Below are positions 36,435-44,865 of a DNA stretch of 64,000 nucleotides, one piece after another (within the stretch, counting starts at the first letter, position 1; each line of letters opens with the position of its first letter). The stretch comes from Nocardiopsis sinuspersici (GTDB lineage: Bacteria > Actinomycetota > Actinomycetes > Streptosporangiales > Streptosporangiaceae): assembly GCA_008638415.1 (NCBI GenBank), contig VWVT01000002.1, positions 1-64,000 of the forward strand, in the 5' to 3' direction. The notes under the pieces were generated by a model. It had not been told where the DNA came from. It saw only the letters and a list, made by a program, of their open reading frames with translations, and did no database searches. Made by a program: the position numbers and the translations under genes.

Positions 36435-36452
36435 TGTCGAAGCGCTTCGACA
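36435..36452. promoter_or_regulatory. 18-base perfect palindrome, LacI-type operator candidate 2
   Basis: TGTCGAAGC followed by GCTTCGACA: perfect dyad with the central GC of LacI-family operators (compare the GAAGCGCTTC core). Centre-to-centre distance from the first palindrome is about 34 bases, roughly three helical turns. No lacI-family gene is within the window. Confidence 0.75.
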
Positions 36453-36579
36453 CCGCAGAGGGAGGACGCGCACCGTCCACCGAACCGACCGACCGCGTCC
36501 CCCACGGCGACAGCTCCCCACGGCCCGCACCGCATCGCGACGCGGCCGCCGCGCCCACCTCCCCGCCGAAGAGGCCCCG

Positions 36580-37827
36580 ATGCACGAACACCCCCACCGT
36601 CCGCCCCGACCGGTGTCCGCGGCCGCCTGCGCCCTGGCGCTCGCCCTGACGGGCGTCGGCTGCGCGGCCGAACGCGACCCGGACGTGTACACGATCATGA
36701 ACTCCAGCACCGACGAGCCGTACCACACCTGGGACCAGGAGGCCATGGACTCCTGCGGAGCCCGGGTGGGCGTGGAGGTACGCCAGATCAGCGTGCCCGC
36801 CGACCAGCTCGTTCCCAAGGCCCTGAGGATGGCCTCCTCGAACTCCCTGCCCGACGTCCTCTCCGTCGACGGCTCGGACCTGCCGCAGTTCGCGGCCGCC
36901 GGCGGCCTGGTCCCGCTGGAGGAGGTCGGCCTGCCCACGGAGGACCTCTCCGAGGGCGCGCTCTCCATCGGCAGCTACGAGGGCGTGTACTACGGCGCGG
37001 CCCGGTCGGTGAACTCCCTCGGCCTCTTCTACGACACGGACGTCCTCGCCGAGGCGGGCGTCGAGCCGCCGCGGACCTGGGAGGAGCTGCGGACCGCCGC
37101 GGCCGAGCTGACCGGAGGAGAGCGCTACGGCCTCGCCGTCAGCGCCCTGGCCACCGAGGACGGCGTCTACCAGTTCCTGCCGTGGCTGTGGTCCAACGGC
37201 GGTGACGAGAGGGAGCTCGCCTCGCCCGAGTCGGTGGAGGCGCTGGAGTACGTCACCTCCCTGGTCGAGTCGGGGTCGGTCTCGCCCTCGGTCGTCAACT
37301 GGACTCAGGCCGACGTCAACGACCAGTTCATCGCGGGCAACGCGGCCATGATGGTGAACGGCCCCTGGCAGCTTCCGGTCCTGAAGGAGCATCCCGAGCT
37401 CGACTGGGCCGTGACGGAGATCCCCGTCCCCGAGGCCGGGGACACCTCGGTCGCACCGATCGGCGGGACGACCTTCACCGTGCCGGTCAACGCCGGCCAC
37501 CCCGGCCGCGAGCGCGTCGCCGCCGAACTCGTGGCCTGCATGACCACGGCGGAGGCGCAACTGGACTGGTCGACCAAGGGCAGCAACGTGCCCGTCGCCC
37601 CCGAGGCGGCCGAGCGGTACCGCGAGGAGGTCCCGGAACTGGCGCCCTTCGTGGACCAGGTCCGCACGGCGCGCAGCAGGACCGAGCACGCCGGCACCGA
37701 GTGGAACACCTATTCCCAGGCCATCGGCACCGCGCTCCAGGCGGCGCTCACCGGCGAGGCGAGCCCCCGGGACGCGATGGAGGGGGCGCAGGCCCGGGTC
37801 GAGGCGGAGCTGGAGGACCGGTCATGA
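36580..37827 (+). CDS. Sugar ABC transporter substrate-binding protein
   Basis: 415 residues. The N-terminus has a basic region and a hydrophobic stretch ending TGVGC (C28), a near-lipobox suggesting lipid anchoring. The mature part is a family-1 periplasmic-type binding fold (VYTIMNSSTDEPYHTWDQEAM, later GLFYDTDVLAEAGVEPPRTWEEL and AMMVNGPWQLPVL, the hinge and ligand-cleft motifs of MalE-like proteins). It overlaps the first permease by ATGA. The adjoining alpha-xylosidase suggests an alpha-xyloside such as isoprimeverose as ligand. Confidence 0.9.
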   Translation: MHEHPHRPPRPVSAAACALALALTGVGCAAERDPDVYTIMNSSTDEPYHTWDQEAMDSCGARVGVEVRQISVPADQLVPKALRMASSNSLPDVLSVDGSDLPQFAAAGGLVPLEEVGLPTEDLSEGALSIGSYEGVYYGAARSVNSLGLFYDTDVLAEAGVEPPRTWEELRTAAAELTGGERYGLAVSALATEDGVYQFLPWLWSNGGDERELASPESVEALEYVTSLVESGSVSPSVVNWTQADVNDQFIAGNAAMMVNGPWQLPVLKEHPELDWAVTEIPVPEAGDTSVAPIGGTTFTVPVNAGHPGRERVAAELVACMTTAEAQLDWSTKGSNVPVAPEAAERYREEVPELAPFVDQVRTARSRTEHAGTEWNTYSQAIGTALQAALTGEASPRDAMEGAQARVEAELEDRS

Positions 37828-38726
37828 AGACGGCGACGACCGCGCCGCTGCGGCGGGCCCCCACCCCATGGCTGTTCATCGTCCCCGCACTGCTGTACAT
37901 GCTGCTGTTCTTCGGGTATCCGCTGGTCCGCAACGTGGTGATGAGCTTCCAGGACTACACGTTCTCCACGTACTTCACGGGAGAGGCTCCGTTCAACGGC
38001 CTGGAGAACTGGCGGGCCGTCTTCGCCGACGACCTGTTCGGCGCGTCCCTGTGGCACACCCTCGTGTTCACACTGGGATCTCTGGCGGGCCAGTTCGGCA
38101 TCGGCATGGCGCTCGCGGTCTTCTTCAGCCGCAGGTTCCCGCTGTCGGGGATCATGCGGTCCCTGCTCCTGCTGCCGTGGCTGATCCCCATGGTGGTGGC
38201 CGGCACCGTCTGGCGCCGGGTCCTGGACCAGGAGACCGGCGTGCTGAACGAGTCGCTCCAGGCGCTGCACCTCACGTCGTCGGCCGTTCCCTGGCTGAGC
38301 AGCCCCGACCACGCGCTGCTGTCGGTCGTGCTGGTCAACATCTGGATCGGCATCCCCTTCAACATGGTGATCCTCTACGGCGGACTCCAGGAGATCCCCG
38401 CGGAACTGCGCGAGGCGGCCGTCCTGGACGGCGCGGGCCCGCTGCGCGGCTTCTTCAGCGTGACCCTGCCCATGCTGCGGCCCGTGGTGACCGTGGTGCT
38501 GGTGCTGGGCTTCATGTCGACCGTGAAGATCCTGGACCTGATCCTGGCCCTCACCAACGGCGGACCGGCGCACTCCACGGAGACGCTGGGCACCCTCACC
38601 TACCAGTTGTCGTTCCTCCAGCTCGACTTCGGCCAGGGCGCCGTCGTCGGCAACGTCCTGATCGTCATCAGCATGGTCTTCGCGGTGATCTACCTGCGTG
38701 CCAACCGAGGAGGTGTGGCCCGATGA
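37824..38726 (+). CDS. Sugar ABC transporter permease (MalF/UgpA-type)
   Basis: 300 residues from the ATG at 37824 (MKTATTAPLRRAPTPWLF), overlapping the binding-protein stop by ATGA. Six membrane helices; the EAA loop that contacts the ATPase is EIPAELREAAVLDGAGPLRGF (~193-213). Translational coupling on both sides implies equal production of the importer subunits. No ATPase gene follows; actinomycetes often use one shared MsiK-type ATPase. Confidence 0.92.
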   Translation: MKTATTAPLRRAPTPWLFIVPALLYMLLFFGYPLVRNVVMSFQDYTFSTYFTGEAPFNGLENWRAVFADDLFGASLWHTLVFTLGSLAGQFGIGMALAVFFSRRFPLSGIMRSLLLLPWLIPMVVAGTVWRRVLDQETGVLNESLQALHLTSSAVPWLSSPDHALLSVVLVNIWIGIPFNMVILYGGLQEIPAELREAAVLDGAGPLRGFFSVTLPMLRPVVTVVLVLGFMSTVKILDLILALTNGGPAHSTETLGTLTYQLSFLQLDFGQGAVVGNVLIVISMVFAVIYLRANRGGVAR

Positions 38727-39643
38727 GCGCCGTGCCGAGCAGTGCCGCGTCCAAGGCCTCCGCCCCGGCGGGACCGGCCCCGCGGGGCGGGGCGCCCGAC
38801 GCCGCGCCGCGGCCCCGGCGGCCGCGCGTGACGCGCAAGGCGCGGGGCGACGCCGCGAGCACCGTGTTCGGGGTCCTCGTCCTGGCCGTCCTACTGTTCC
38901 CGCTGTACTGGATGGTCAACACCGCGCTGCAACCGGGCGCCGCGATGGCCGAGCTCCGGTGGTTCCCGCGCACACTCGACCTCGGCAACTTCCAGCGGGC
39001 CTGGGAGTCGCAGGCGGGCAACCTGCTCACCTCGATCCTGGTGGCGCTCGGCGCGGTCGCGGTCTGCCTCGCCGTCGCCGCCCCGGCCGCCTACGCGCTG
39101 GCGCGGTTCCGGCTGCGCGGCGCGGACACGGTCGTGTTCGCCACACTGATCACCCAGATGGTCCCGGGCGTCGTCGTGGCGAACGCGCTGTACAACGCCT
39201 ACGTCGAACTGGAACTGGTCAACTCCTACCTCGGGCTGATCCTGGCCGACGCGTCCCTGGGCATCCCCTTCACGATCGTCCTGCTGCGCGCGTTCATGGT
39301 GTCCATCCCCGAGGAGGTACTGGAGGCGGGGATGCTCGACGGCGCCGGCCGGCTGCGCGTCCTGGTCTCGGTCGTGCTGCCGATGAGCCGCAACGCGCTG
39401 ATCACCGGAGGCCTGTTCACCTTCCTGTTCGCGTGGTCGGACTTCCTCTTCGCGCTGACACTGAACACGACCGACGCGGTGAAACCGGTGACGCTCGGCA
39501 TCTACGAGTACATCGGCGCGCACGTCGGCGACTGGGGCGCCGTCATGGCCGTGGCCGTCCTCTCCTCGATCCCCGCGGCGGTACTCCTGGTCGTCGCGCA
39601 GAAGTACGTGGCGGCCGGGATCTCCGGCGGATCGATCAAGTGA
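38723..39643 (+). CDS. Sugar ABC transporter permease (MalG/UgpE-type)
   Basis: 306 residues from the ATG at 38723, again overlapping the preceding gene by ATGA and preceded by GAGGAGG. A ~38-residue Ala/Pro-rich cytoplasmic lead precedes six membrane helices. The EAA loop reads SIPEEVLEAGMLDGAGRL (~195-212). It forms the channel with the upstream permease. Confidence 0.92.
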   Translation: MSAVPSSAASKASAPAGPAPRGGAPDAAPRPRRPRVTRKARGDAASTVFGVLVLAVLLFPLYWMVNTALQPGAAMAELRWFPRTLDLGNFQRAWESQAGNLLTSILVALGAVAVCLAVAAPAAYALARFRLRGADTVVFATLITQMVPGVVVANALYNAYVELELVNSYLGLILADASLGIPFTIVLLRAFMVSIPEEVLEAGMLDGAGRLRVLVSVVLPMSRNALITGGLFTFLFAWSDFLFALTLNTTDAVKPVTLGIYEYIGAHVGDWGAVMAVAVLSSIPAAVLLVVAQKYVAAGISGGSIK

Positions 39644-39698
39644 CCCACCGCCCGCACCACCGGCGGACCGAGACGAAGACGAGAGGGAAGAGCCACCC

Positions 39699-42050
39699 AT
39701 GAAGTTCACCGACGGCTTCTGGCAGATGAGGGAGGGCGTCCGCGCGCACCACGCGCGTGAGGCGCGCGACGTCCAGGTACACGACGACCGGTTCACCCTC
39801 TACGCCCCCGTGCGCCCGATCCGGCACCGCGGGGACACGCTCAACACACCGCTGGTCACGGTCGACTGCTGGTCGCCCGCTCCCGACGTGATCGGCGTCC
39901 GGACCACGCACCTGGCGGGTTCGGTCCGGCGTGCGCCGGTGTTCGACGTGCGCAACGACCCCGGCGCCGCTCCCCGGGTGAGGCGGGACGGCTCCGCCGT
40001 CGAGCTGACCAGCGGGGCGCTGTCGCTGCGTGCGAGCACCGACGGCCCCTGGCGGATGGAGTTCCGCGCCGGCGACACCACGCTGACCAGCGTCGACGCG
40101 AGGGGAACCGGCTTCGTCGAGGACGCGGACGGCGCCCACCACATGCTCGGACAGTTGTCGCTGGGGGTCCGCGAGCTCGTGTACGGCATGGGCGAGCGCT
40201 TCACCCCGTTCGTGCGCAACGGCCAGACCGTGGACATCTGGCAGGCCGACGGCGGCACGAGCAGTGAGCAGGCCTACAAGAACGTGCCGTTCTACCTGAC
40301 CAACCGGGGCTACGGGGTGTTCGTGGCGCACTCCGGCCCGGTGTCGTTCGAGGTCGGCTCGGAGTCGGTGGGCCACGTGCAGTTCAGCGTCGAGGACCAC
40401 GCCCTGACGTACTACGTCGTCCACGGGTCGAGTCCCAAGGAGATCCTGTCCAGGTACACCGCGCTCACCGGGCGTCCCGCGCTGCCTCCGCAGTGGTCGT
40501 TCGGGCTGTGGCTGTCCACGTCGTTCACCACCTCCTACGACGAGGACACGGTGAACCGGTTCATCGACGGCATGGTGAGCCGGGACGTGCCGCTCAGCGT
40601 GTTCCACTTCGACTGCTTCTGGATGCGCGAGTTCCACTGGTGCGACTTCGAGTGGGACCCGGAGGTCTTCCCCGACCCCGTCGGCATGCTCTCCCGGCTC
40701 AAGGCCCGCGGGCTGCGCACCTGTGTCTGGATCAATCCCTACATCGCCCAGCGGTCGGCGCTGTTCGAGGAGGGCGCCCGGCTGGGGCACCTGGTCCGGC
40801 GGCCGGACGGAACCGTGTGGCAGTGGGACATGTGGCAGGCGGGGATGGCGCTGGTCGACTTCACGTCCCCGAAGGCGCGCGCGTGGTACGCCGACAAGCT
40901 CAAGCCGCTCCTGGACATGGGCGTGGACTGCTTCAAGACCGACTTCGGCGAGCGGGTTCCGACCGATGTCGTGTGGTCGGACGGCTCCGACCCGCACGGC
41001 ATGCACAACTACTACACACAGCTCTACAACGCGACGGTGTTCGACCTGCTGCTCCGTGAGCGGGGGGAGGGGGAGGCCGTCCTCTTCGCCCGCTCGGCCA
41101 CGGCCGGCGGCCAGAGCTTCCCGGTGCACTGGGGCGGCGACTGCGCCTCGACGTTCGAGGCCATGGCGGAGAGCCTGCGCGGCGGGCTGTCCCTGGGACT
41201 GTCGGGGTTCGGCTTCTGGAGCCACGACATCGGCGGCTTCGAGGGCACCCCCGACCCCGCGCTGTTCAAGCGGTGGCTCGCCTTCGGCCTGCTCTCCTCG
41301 CACAGCAGGCTGCACGGCAGCCGCTCCTACCGGGTTCCGTGGGACTTCGACGACGAGGCGACCGACGTGGCCCGCACGTTCACCCGGCTGAAGTGCGAGC
41401 TCATGCCCTATCTGTTCGGAGCGGCCGTGCAGGCCCACCAGCGGGGTGTGCCCATGATGCGCGCGATGCTGCTGGAGTTCCCCGACGATCCGACCTGCCA
41501 CCACCTCGACACGCAGTACATGCTGGGTGAGGACCTCCTGGTCGCTCCCGTGCTGAGCCCGGACGGCTCCGTGGAGTACTACGTCCCCGAGGGCGTGTGG
41601 ACCCACCTGCTCACGGGCGAGACCGTACGGGGCCCGGCCTGGCGCCGCGAGGTCCACGGCTTCGACTCCCTGCCCCTGCTGGTCCGGCCCCGCGCGGTCC
41701 TGCCCGTCGGAGCGGTACGCGACCGCCCCGACTACGACTACACGGACGGACTGACCCTGCGCGTGTACGGCGCGGGGGACCCGGCCCCGCCGCCCGGCTC
41801 CCCCGCCGGCTCCCCCACCGTCGTACCGGCCGCCGACGGCTCCGCCGCCGCGGTCTTCCGTACCGTGCGCTCCGGGGACGGGATCACCGTGGCGGCCGAC
41901 ACCGCTCCCGTCCACGGATGGAGGGTCCTGCTGGTCGGCGTGCGCGGCGCCGAGGCCGCCGATCCCTCCACGGAGGTCGCCCTGACGGCCGAGGGGACCC
42001 TCGCCTCGGCCTCGGCCGGAACTTCTTTCATCCGCCTGCACATGCCCTGA
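39699..42050 (+). CDS. yicI: Alpha-xylosidase, YicI-type GH31
   Basis: 783 residues, ATG with GAGGGAAGAG upstream. Full-length GH31: N-terminal beta-sandwich, (beta/alpha)8 barrel and C-terminal sheets. The nucleophile Asp is in FKTDFGER at about 415 and the acid/base Asp in WGGDCAST at about 481, matching E. coli YicI (416, 482). Other YicI landmarks are YGMGERF, FHFDCFWMREFHWCDFEWD and GFGFWSHDIGGFEG. It should release alpha-xylose from xyloglucan-derived disaccharides such as isoprimeverose, in the cytoplasm (no signal peptide), after import by the upstream transporter. Last gene of the operon. Confidence 0.93.
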   Translation: MKFTDGFWQMREGVRAHHAREARDVQVHDDRFTLYAPVRPIRHRGDTLNTPLVTVDCWSPAPDVIGVRTTHLAGSVRRAPVFDVRNDPGAAPRVRRDGSAVELTSGALSLRASTDGPWRMEFRAGDTTLTSVDARGTGFVEDADGAHHMLGQLSLGVRELVYGMGERFTPFVRNGQTVDIWQADGGTSSEQAYKNVPFYLTNRGYGVFVAHSGPVSFEVGSESVGHVQFSVEDHALTYYVVHGSSPKEILSRYTALTGRPALPPQWSFGLWLSTSFTTSYDEDTVNRFIDGMVSRDVPLSVFHFDCFWMREFHWCDFEWDPEVFPDPVGMLSRLKARGLRTCVWINPYIAQRSALFEEGARLGHLVRRPDGTVWQWDMWQAGMALVDFTSPKARAWYADKLKPLLDMGVDCFKTDFGERVPTDVVWSDGSDPHGMHNYYTQLYNATVFDLLLRERGEGEAVLFARSATAGGQSFPVHWGGDCASTFEAMAESLRGGLSLGLSGFGFWSHDIGGFEGTPDPALFKRWLAFGLLSSHSRLHGSRSYRVPWDFDDEATDVARTFTRLKCELMPYLFGAAVQAHQRGVPMMRAMLLEFPDDPTCHHLDTQYMLGEDLLVAPVLSPDGSVEYYVPEGVWTHLLTGETVRGPAWRREVHGFDSLPLLVRPRAVLPVGAVRDRPDYDYTDGLTLRVYGAGDPAPPPGSPAGSPTVVPAADGSAAAVFRTVRSGDGITVAADTAPVHGWRVLLVGVRGAEAADPSTEVALTAEGTLASASAGTSFIRLHMP

Positions 42051-42318
42051 CCTGGGGTTTCGTCGCCGCGGGTCACGACGGCACAGGTCCCGGCAAAATT
42101 TGTTCCAACTGGTGCGGCTGGGGCGGAATACATCGAGGGTGGTGTTGTTGTATTGGGTGATCGTAGTTTTCTGTGTATGTGTTTGACCTAGTGTTTGACG
42201 CTCGCGGGAGTCGACGCGGGTGGTAGTCCGGCCAGGGATGGTGGGGCGCGCCGCTACTCGAGTGCGATCACGAGTCCGCACCGTGGATTCGTACCCATCT
42301 GCCTGTCAGGAGACAGTT

Positions 42319-42522
42319 ATGGCTCAGGGAACAGTGAAGTGGTTCAACGGCGACAAGGGCTTCGGCTTCATCAGCCAGGATGAGGGTGGCCCGGACGTCT
42401 TCGTCCACTACAGCAACATCGAGGGCAGCGGCTTCCGCAACCTCGAGGAGAACCAGCGCGTGGAGTTCGACGTCACGCAGGGCCCCAAGGGCCCGCAGGC
42501 CGAGCAGGTCCGCCCGGCCTAG
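42319..42522 (+). CDS. Cold-shock protein, CspA family
   Basis: 67 residues from the ATG at 42319, with AGGAGA six bases upstream. [18 protein letters not shown] (RNP1 KGFGFI) and VFVHYS (RNP2) define the nucleic-acid-binding cold-shock fold. Upstream bases 42130-42200 are AT-rich and contain two direct copies of GTGTTTGAC (42179-42187, 42191-42199), so a promoter and a long leader (over 100 bases) are likely; leaders of csp mRNAs often act in temperature response. A terminator follows. Confidence 0.95.
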   Translation: MAQGTVKWFNGDKGFGFISQDEGGPDVFVHYSNIEGSGFRNLEENQRVEFDVTQGPKGPQAEQVRPA

Positions 42523-42572
42523 TCTTCGGACACGTGCCGCGGCGAGGCTGATACGCCTCTCGTAACACCGAA

Positions 42573-42608
42573 GCCGCCCTCCGCCCTTCCAGGCGGGGGG
42601 CGGCTTTT
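42573..42608 (+). terminator. Rho-independent terminator of the csp gene
   Basis: GCCGCCCTCCGCC (42573-42585) pairs with GGCGGGGGGCGGC (42592-42604; one T-G wobble) and is followed by TTTT. Confidence 0.85.
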
Positions 42609-42684
42609 CCGTGTCCTGGTGCTCCGTGCACGGGCGGCGTGGCCCCGGGCACGGTCGTCGGCGGCCCCCGGAACCCGTTCCTCC

Positions 42685-43173
42685 TCAGGACGCGTCGGCC
42701 TCGCCGCCCGCTTCGGACAGCTCGTAGGCCAGCGCGGTGACCACGCCGAAGGCCAGGTGCGGCACGAGGTCGGAGATCCACGACGTGGCCGACCACTCGC
42801 GGGGATCGGTGACCCCGAGCGCGGTCATGGGCGCGGTACTGCCCAGGTTCGCCGCCGCACCGGCTCCGACCGCGAGCAGGGCGACCGGCAGCCGCGGCCA
42901 GCGGGAGCGGACGGCGCCGTAGAGCGTTCCCGCCGCCACTCCCGTGGCGATCCCGAGCAGGGGTCCGAGCCCTGAGCGCCGGTTGGCCTCCTCCCCGGAG
43001 TCGCGCCCGGCCCGGGACAGCCGTGCCCCGGCCACCTCCTCCATTCTTTTGACGGTCTCCTCCGGAGTCGTGCTGGCGGGCCTGGCCCGCAGCGCCATGT
43101 CCAGGTAGGTGACCGTGTTGAGTGCCGTGGTCCCGGCGGCCCCGGCCACCGCACCGCGCAGCAGATGGGTCAT
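42685..43173 (-). CDS. Small membrane protein of unknown function
   Basis: 162 residues from the ATG at 43173 (MTHLLRGAVAGAAGTTALN), chosen for the GGGAGAAGG ribosome site just upstream; the frame runs further but without a start signal. Three to four Gly/Ala-rich hydrophobic segments (~5-25, ~72-90, ~96-113, ~136-152) with a polar loop ~30-65 (ETVKRMEEVAGARLSR). No family assigned. Divergent from the small HTH-like gene at 43317, and the two may be regulated together. Confidence 0.7.
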   Translation of the reverse strand: MTHLLRGAVAGAAGTTALNTVTYLDMALRARPASTTPEETVKRMEEVAGARLSRAGRDSGEEANRRSGLGPLLGIATGVAAGTLYGAVRSRWPRLPVALLAVGAGAAANLGSTAPMTALGVTDPREWSATSWISDLVPHLAFGVVTALAYELSEAGGEADAS

Positions 43174-43316
43174 GGCCTTCTCCCGTACGTCGGCTTCGTG
43201 CGCCTTGTGGCGGAACCCCCCTATCCCTGGTGAGGGCCCGCAAACCCGGGGTGACGGCGGCGCCGCGGCAGGTCCCGGTGGGATCCGCGCATCCGGGACA
43301 CGGGAAGATGAACGAC

Positions 43317-43601
43317 ATGACCTTCCGAGACGACGCACAAGAACTCCTCCGGACCGCACAGCACGTCAAGGCCGACAAGGGCGGTCTTCCGATCAACGTG
43401 GGCGACCTCGCCCGGGAGACCGGCTGGTCCATGAGCGCGGTGCAGACGGTCCTGAGCCACGTGGACGGCAAGGGCTACCTCGCCGGCGTCTCGTACTCCG
43501 ACGGGGACGGGGCGGTGGAGAACATCGGCAGGGACACGATCGTGTACTTCGACGACCTGACCGAGGCCGGCCACGCGGCGGTCGAGGTCGGCGTCGATTA
43601 G
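43317..43601 (+). CDS. Small winged-helix-like protein
   Basis: 94 residues from the ATG at 43317, with GGGAAG eight bases upstream (an ATG at 43308 overlaps that site). The region GLPINVGDLARETGWSMSAVQTVLSHVDGKGYLAG reads as a winged helix-turn-helix (recognition helix about SMSAVQTVLSHV), followed by a beta wing (VSYSDGDGAVENIGRDTIVYF). No ligand domain. Likely a small DNA-binding regulator; family not identified. Confidence 0.65.
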   Translation: MTFRDDAQELLRTAQHVKADKGGLPINVGDLARETGWSMSAVQTVLSHVDGKGYLAGVSYSDGDGAVENIGRDTIVYFDDLTEAGHAAVEVGVD

Positions 43602-43896
43602 GCCGTGTTTCCCTGAGGCTGCGCCGCGCTTCGCCTCGTGCCCGGACGCCGGGGTCACGGGAACCCCGGCCCCCGCGGATGCGCCCGCGCCTACCTCACG
43701 GGCGCACCCGCGGGACCTCCGACGGCCCCGTCGGCGCCCCCGCCACCCCCAGCGGCACAGGACCCGGTCCACCGAACAGAACCCGGGTGTGAGGGGCCGC
43801 CCGCGTGGACGGCGCGACCGCTGACCGAGGTGCCGGTGCTGGTGGGAACGGGGCCGACCGCCCGCGTGGACGGCGGGGGCCGGTGCGTGCTGGCGG
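43602..43896. other. Intergenic region with an 18-base direct repeat
   Basis: 295 bases between the HTH-like gene and the end of the ZIP-like gene. CCGCCCGCGTGGACGGCG occurs twice, near 43799 and 43859, 60 bases apart. No gene or clear terminator is seen. Confidence 0.5.
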
Positions 43897-44625
43897 TCAG
43901 CCCAGCCAGAGGGCCACGACGGCGAAGACCACGAAGCCGACGGTGAGGTAGAAGCTGTCCAGGCGGCTCTGCCTGGCCTCGTGGGCCTTGGGAATCATCT
44001 CCTCGATCACCACGCTGAGCAGCGCGCCGCCGGTGAAGGACAGTACCGACAGGGTCACCACCTCCGGTGCGTCGCGTAGTACGAGATAGCCCAGGACCGC
44101 GCCGAACAGGATCGGCACCGTGAAACCGGCGCCCGCCAGCACCCGCCACCTCCGTGCCACACCGGCGCGGCGAAAGGCCGCCTGGGCCGCGAAGCCCTCG
44201 AGCAGGTCGGCGGGCGCCTGCCCCACGGCCAACAGCAGGCCCAGGGCGGGGTTGATGACGCTTCCGGTGCCGATCATGACCCCGTCGCTGAACAGGTCCA
44301 GCGCGACACCGGAGTAGACGCCCAGGGAACCGCCCCCGCCGCGTCCCGGGACACGGGCCTGGACGAAGCCGGACAGGGCGTCCACCCCGAGGAACAGCCC
44401 CCCGCCGACGGTGAAGGCGACCAGCGGGGCCCAGGCCGGCTCGGCCGCCAGCGCGCGGGGCATCAGCTCCAGGCCGATGACCGCGATGACGATGCCGACG
44501 GCCAGGTGGAGCGCGGCGCTGAAGACCCTCTCCGACAGGGAGACGACCTCGGCGACGAGTCCGCCCAGTATGTTGGCCGCCGCGGGCACGAGCGCCAGCA
44601 GCATCACGAGCAGCAGGTCCTCCAC
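43897..44625 (-). CDS. ZIP-family metal transporter, variant metal-site
   Basis: 242 residues from the GTG at 44625 (VEDLLLVMLLALVPAAANILGG), preceded by GGAAGGGA. Eight hydrophobic helices with ZIP topology. The metal-site helices keep acidic residues but lack the usual histidines: the HN..DG motif reads LDLFSDGVMIG and the H..PEG motif reads APADLLEGFA, while the last helix keeps EEMIPKAHE. It may carry a different divalent ion or act weakly. It lies downstream of the manganese catalase on the same strand (240-base gap), hinting at manganese supply. Confidence 0.8.
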   Translation of the reverse strand: MEDLLLVMLLALVPAAANILGGLVAEVVSLSERVFSAALHLAVGIVIAVIGLELMPRALAAEPAWAPLVAFTVGGGLFLGVDALSGFVQARVPGRGGGGSLGVYSGVALDLFSDGVMIGTGSVINPALGLLLAVGQAPADLLEGFAAQAAFRRAGVARRWRVLAGAGFTVPILFGAVLGYLVLRDAPEVVTLSVLSFTGGALLSVVIEEMIPKAHEARQSRLDSFYLTVGFVVFAVVALWLG

Positions 44626-44865
44626 GAGGGTCCCTTCCCTCCCCTTGCGGACAGGGGTGAGCGGAGGGCGTGGAGGGCCGCCGGGGCGCAACCGGGACGG
44701 CCCGGCGACGCGGCCTGGGCGGTCGGCGCCGACCGGACACCAGGGCGAGCGGTCTGGCGGCCGGGTCCGGCGCCCCCGCACACCGCCTTCGGGAACCGGG
44801 GACCGCGGAATCCGCCCGCGCCCGTCGGAGTCCGCCCCCGTCACGCACCCGTCCGTCGACGCGGA

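Noticed and set aside
36362..36649. Short frame over the xyloside promoter
   Set aside because: Its codons are the promoter and the palindromic operators; no ribosome site.
42220..42318. Longer N-terminus for the cold-shock protein
   Set aside because: Canonical Csp starts at [10 protein letters not shown], which has a good ribosome site; the upstream part is leader.
43873..43890. DosR-like boxes elsewhere (e.g. near 43280 and 59000)
   Set aside because: GTCCC and GGGAC words occur by chance in GC-rich DNA; orientation or spacing did not match the N4 palindrome.
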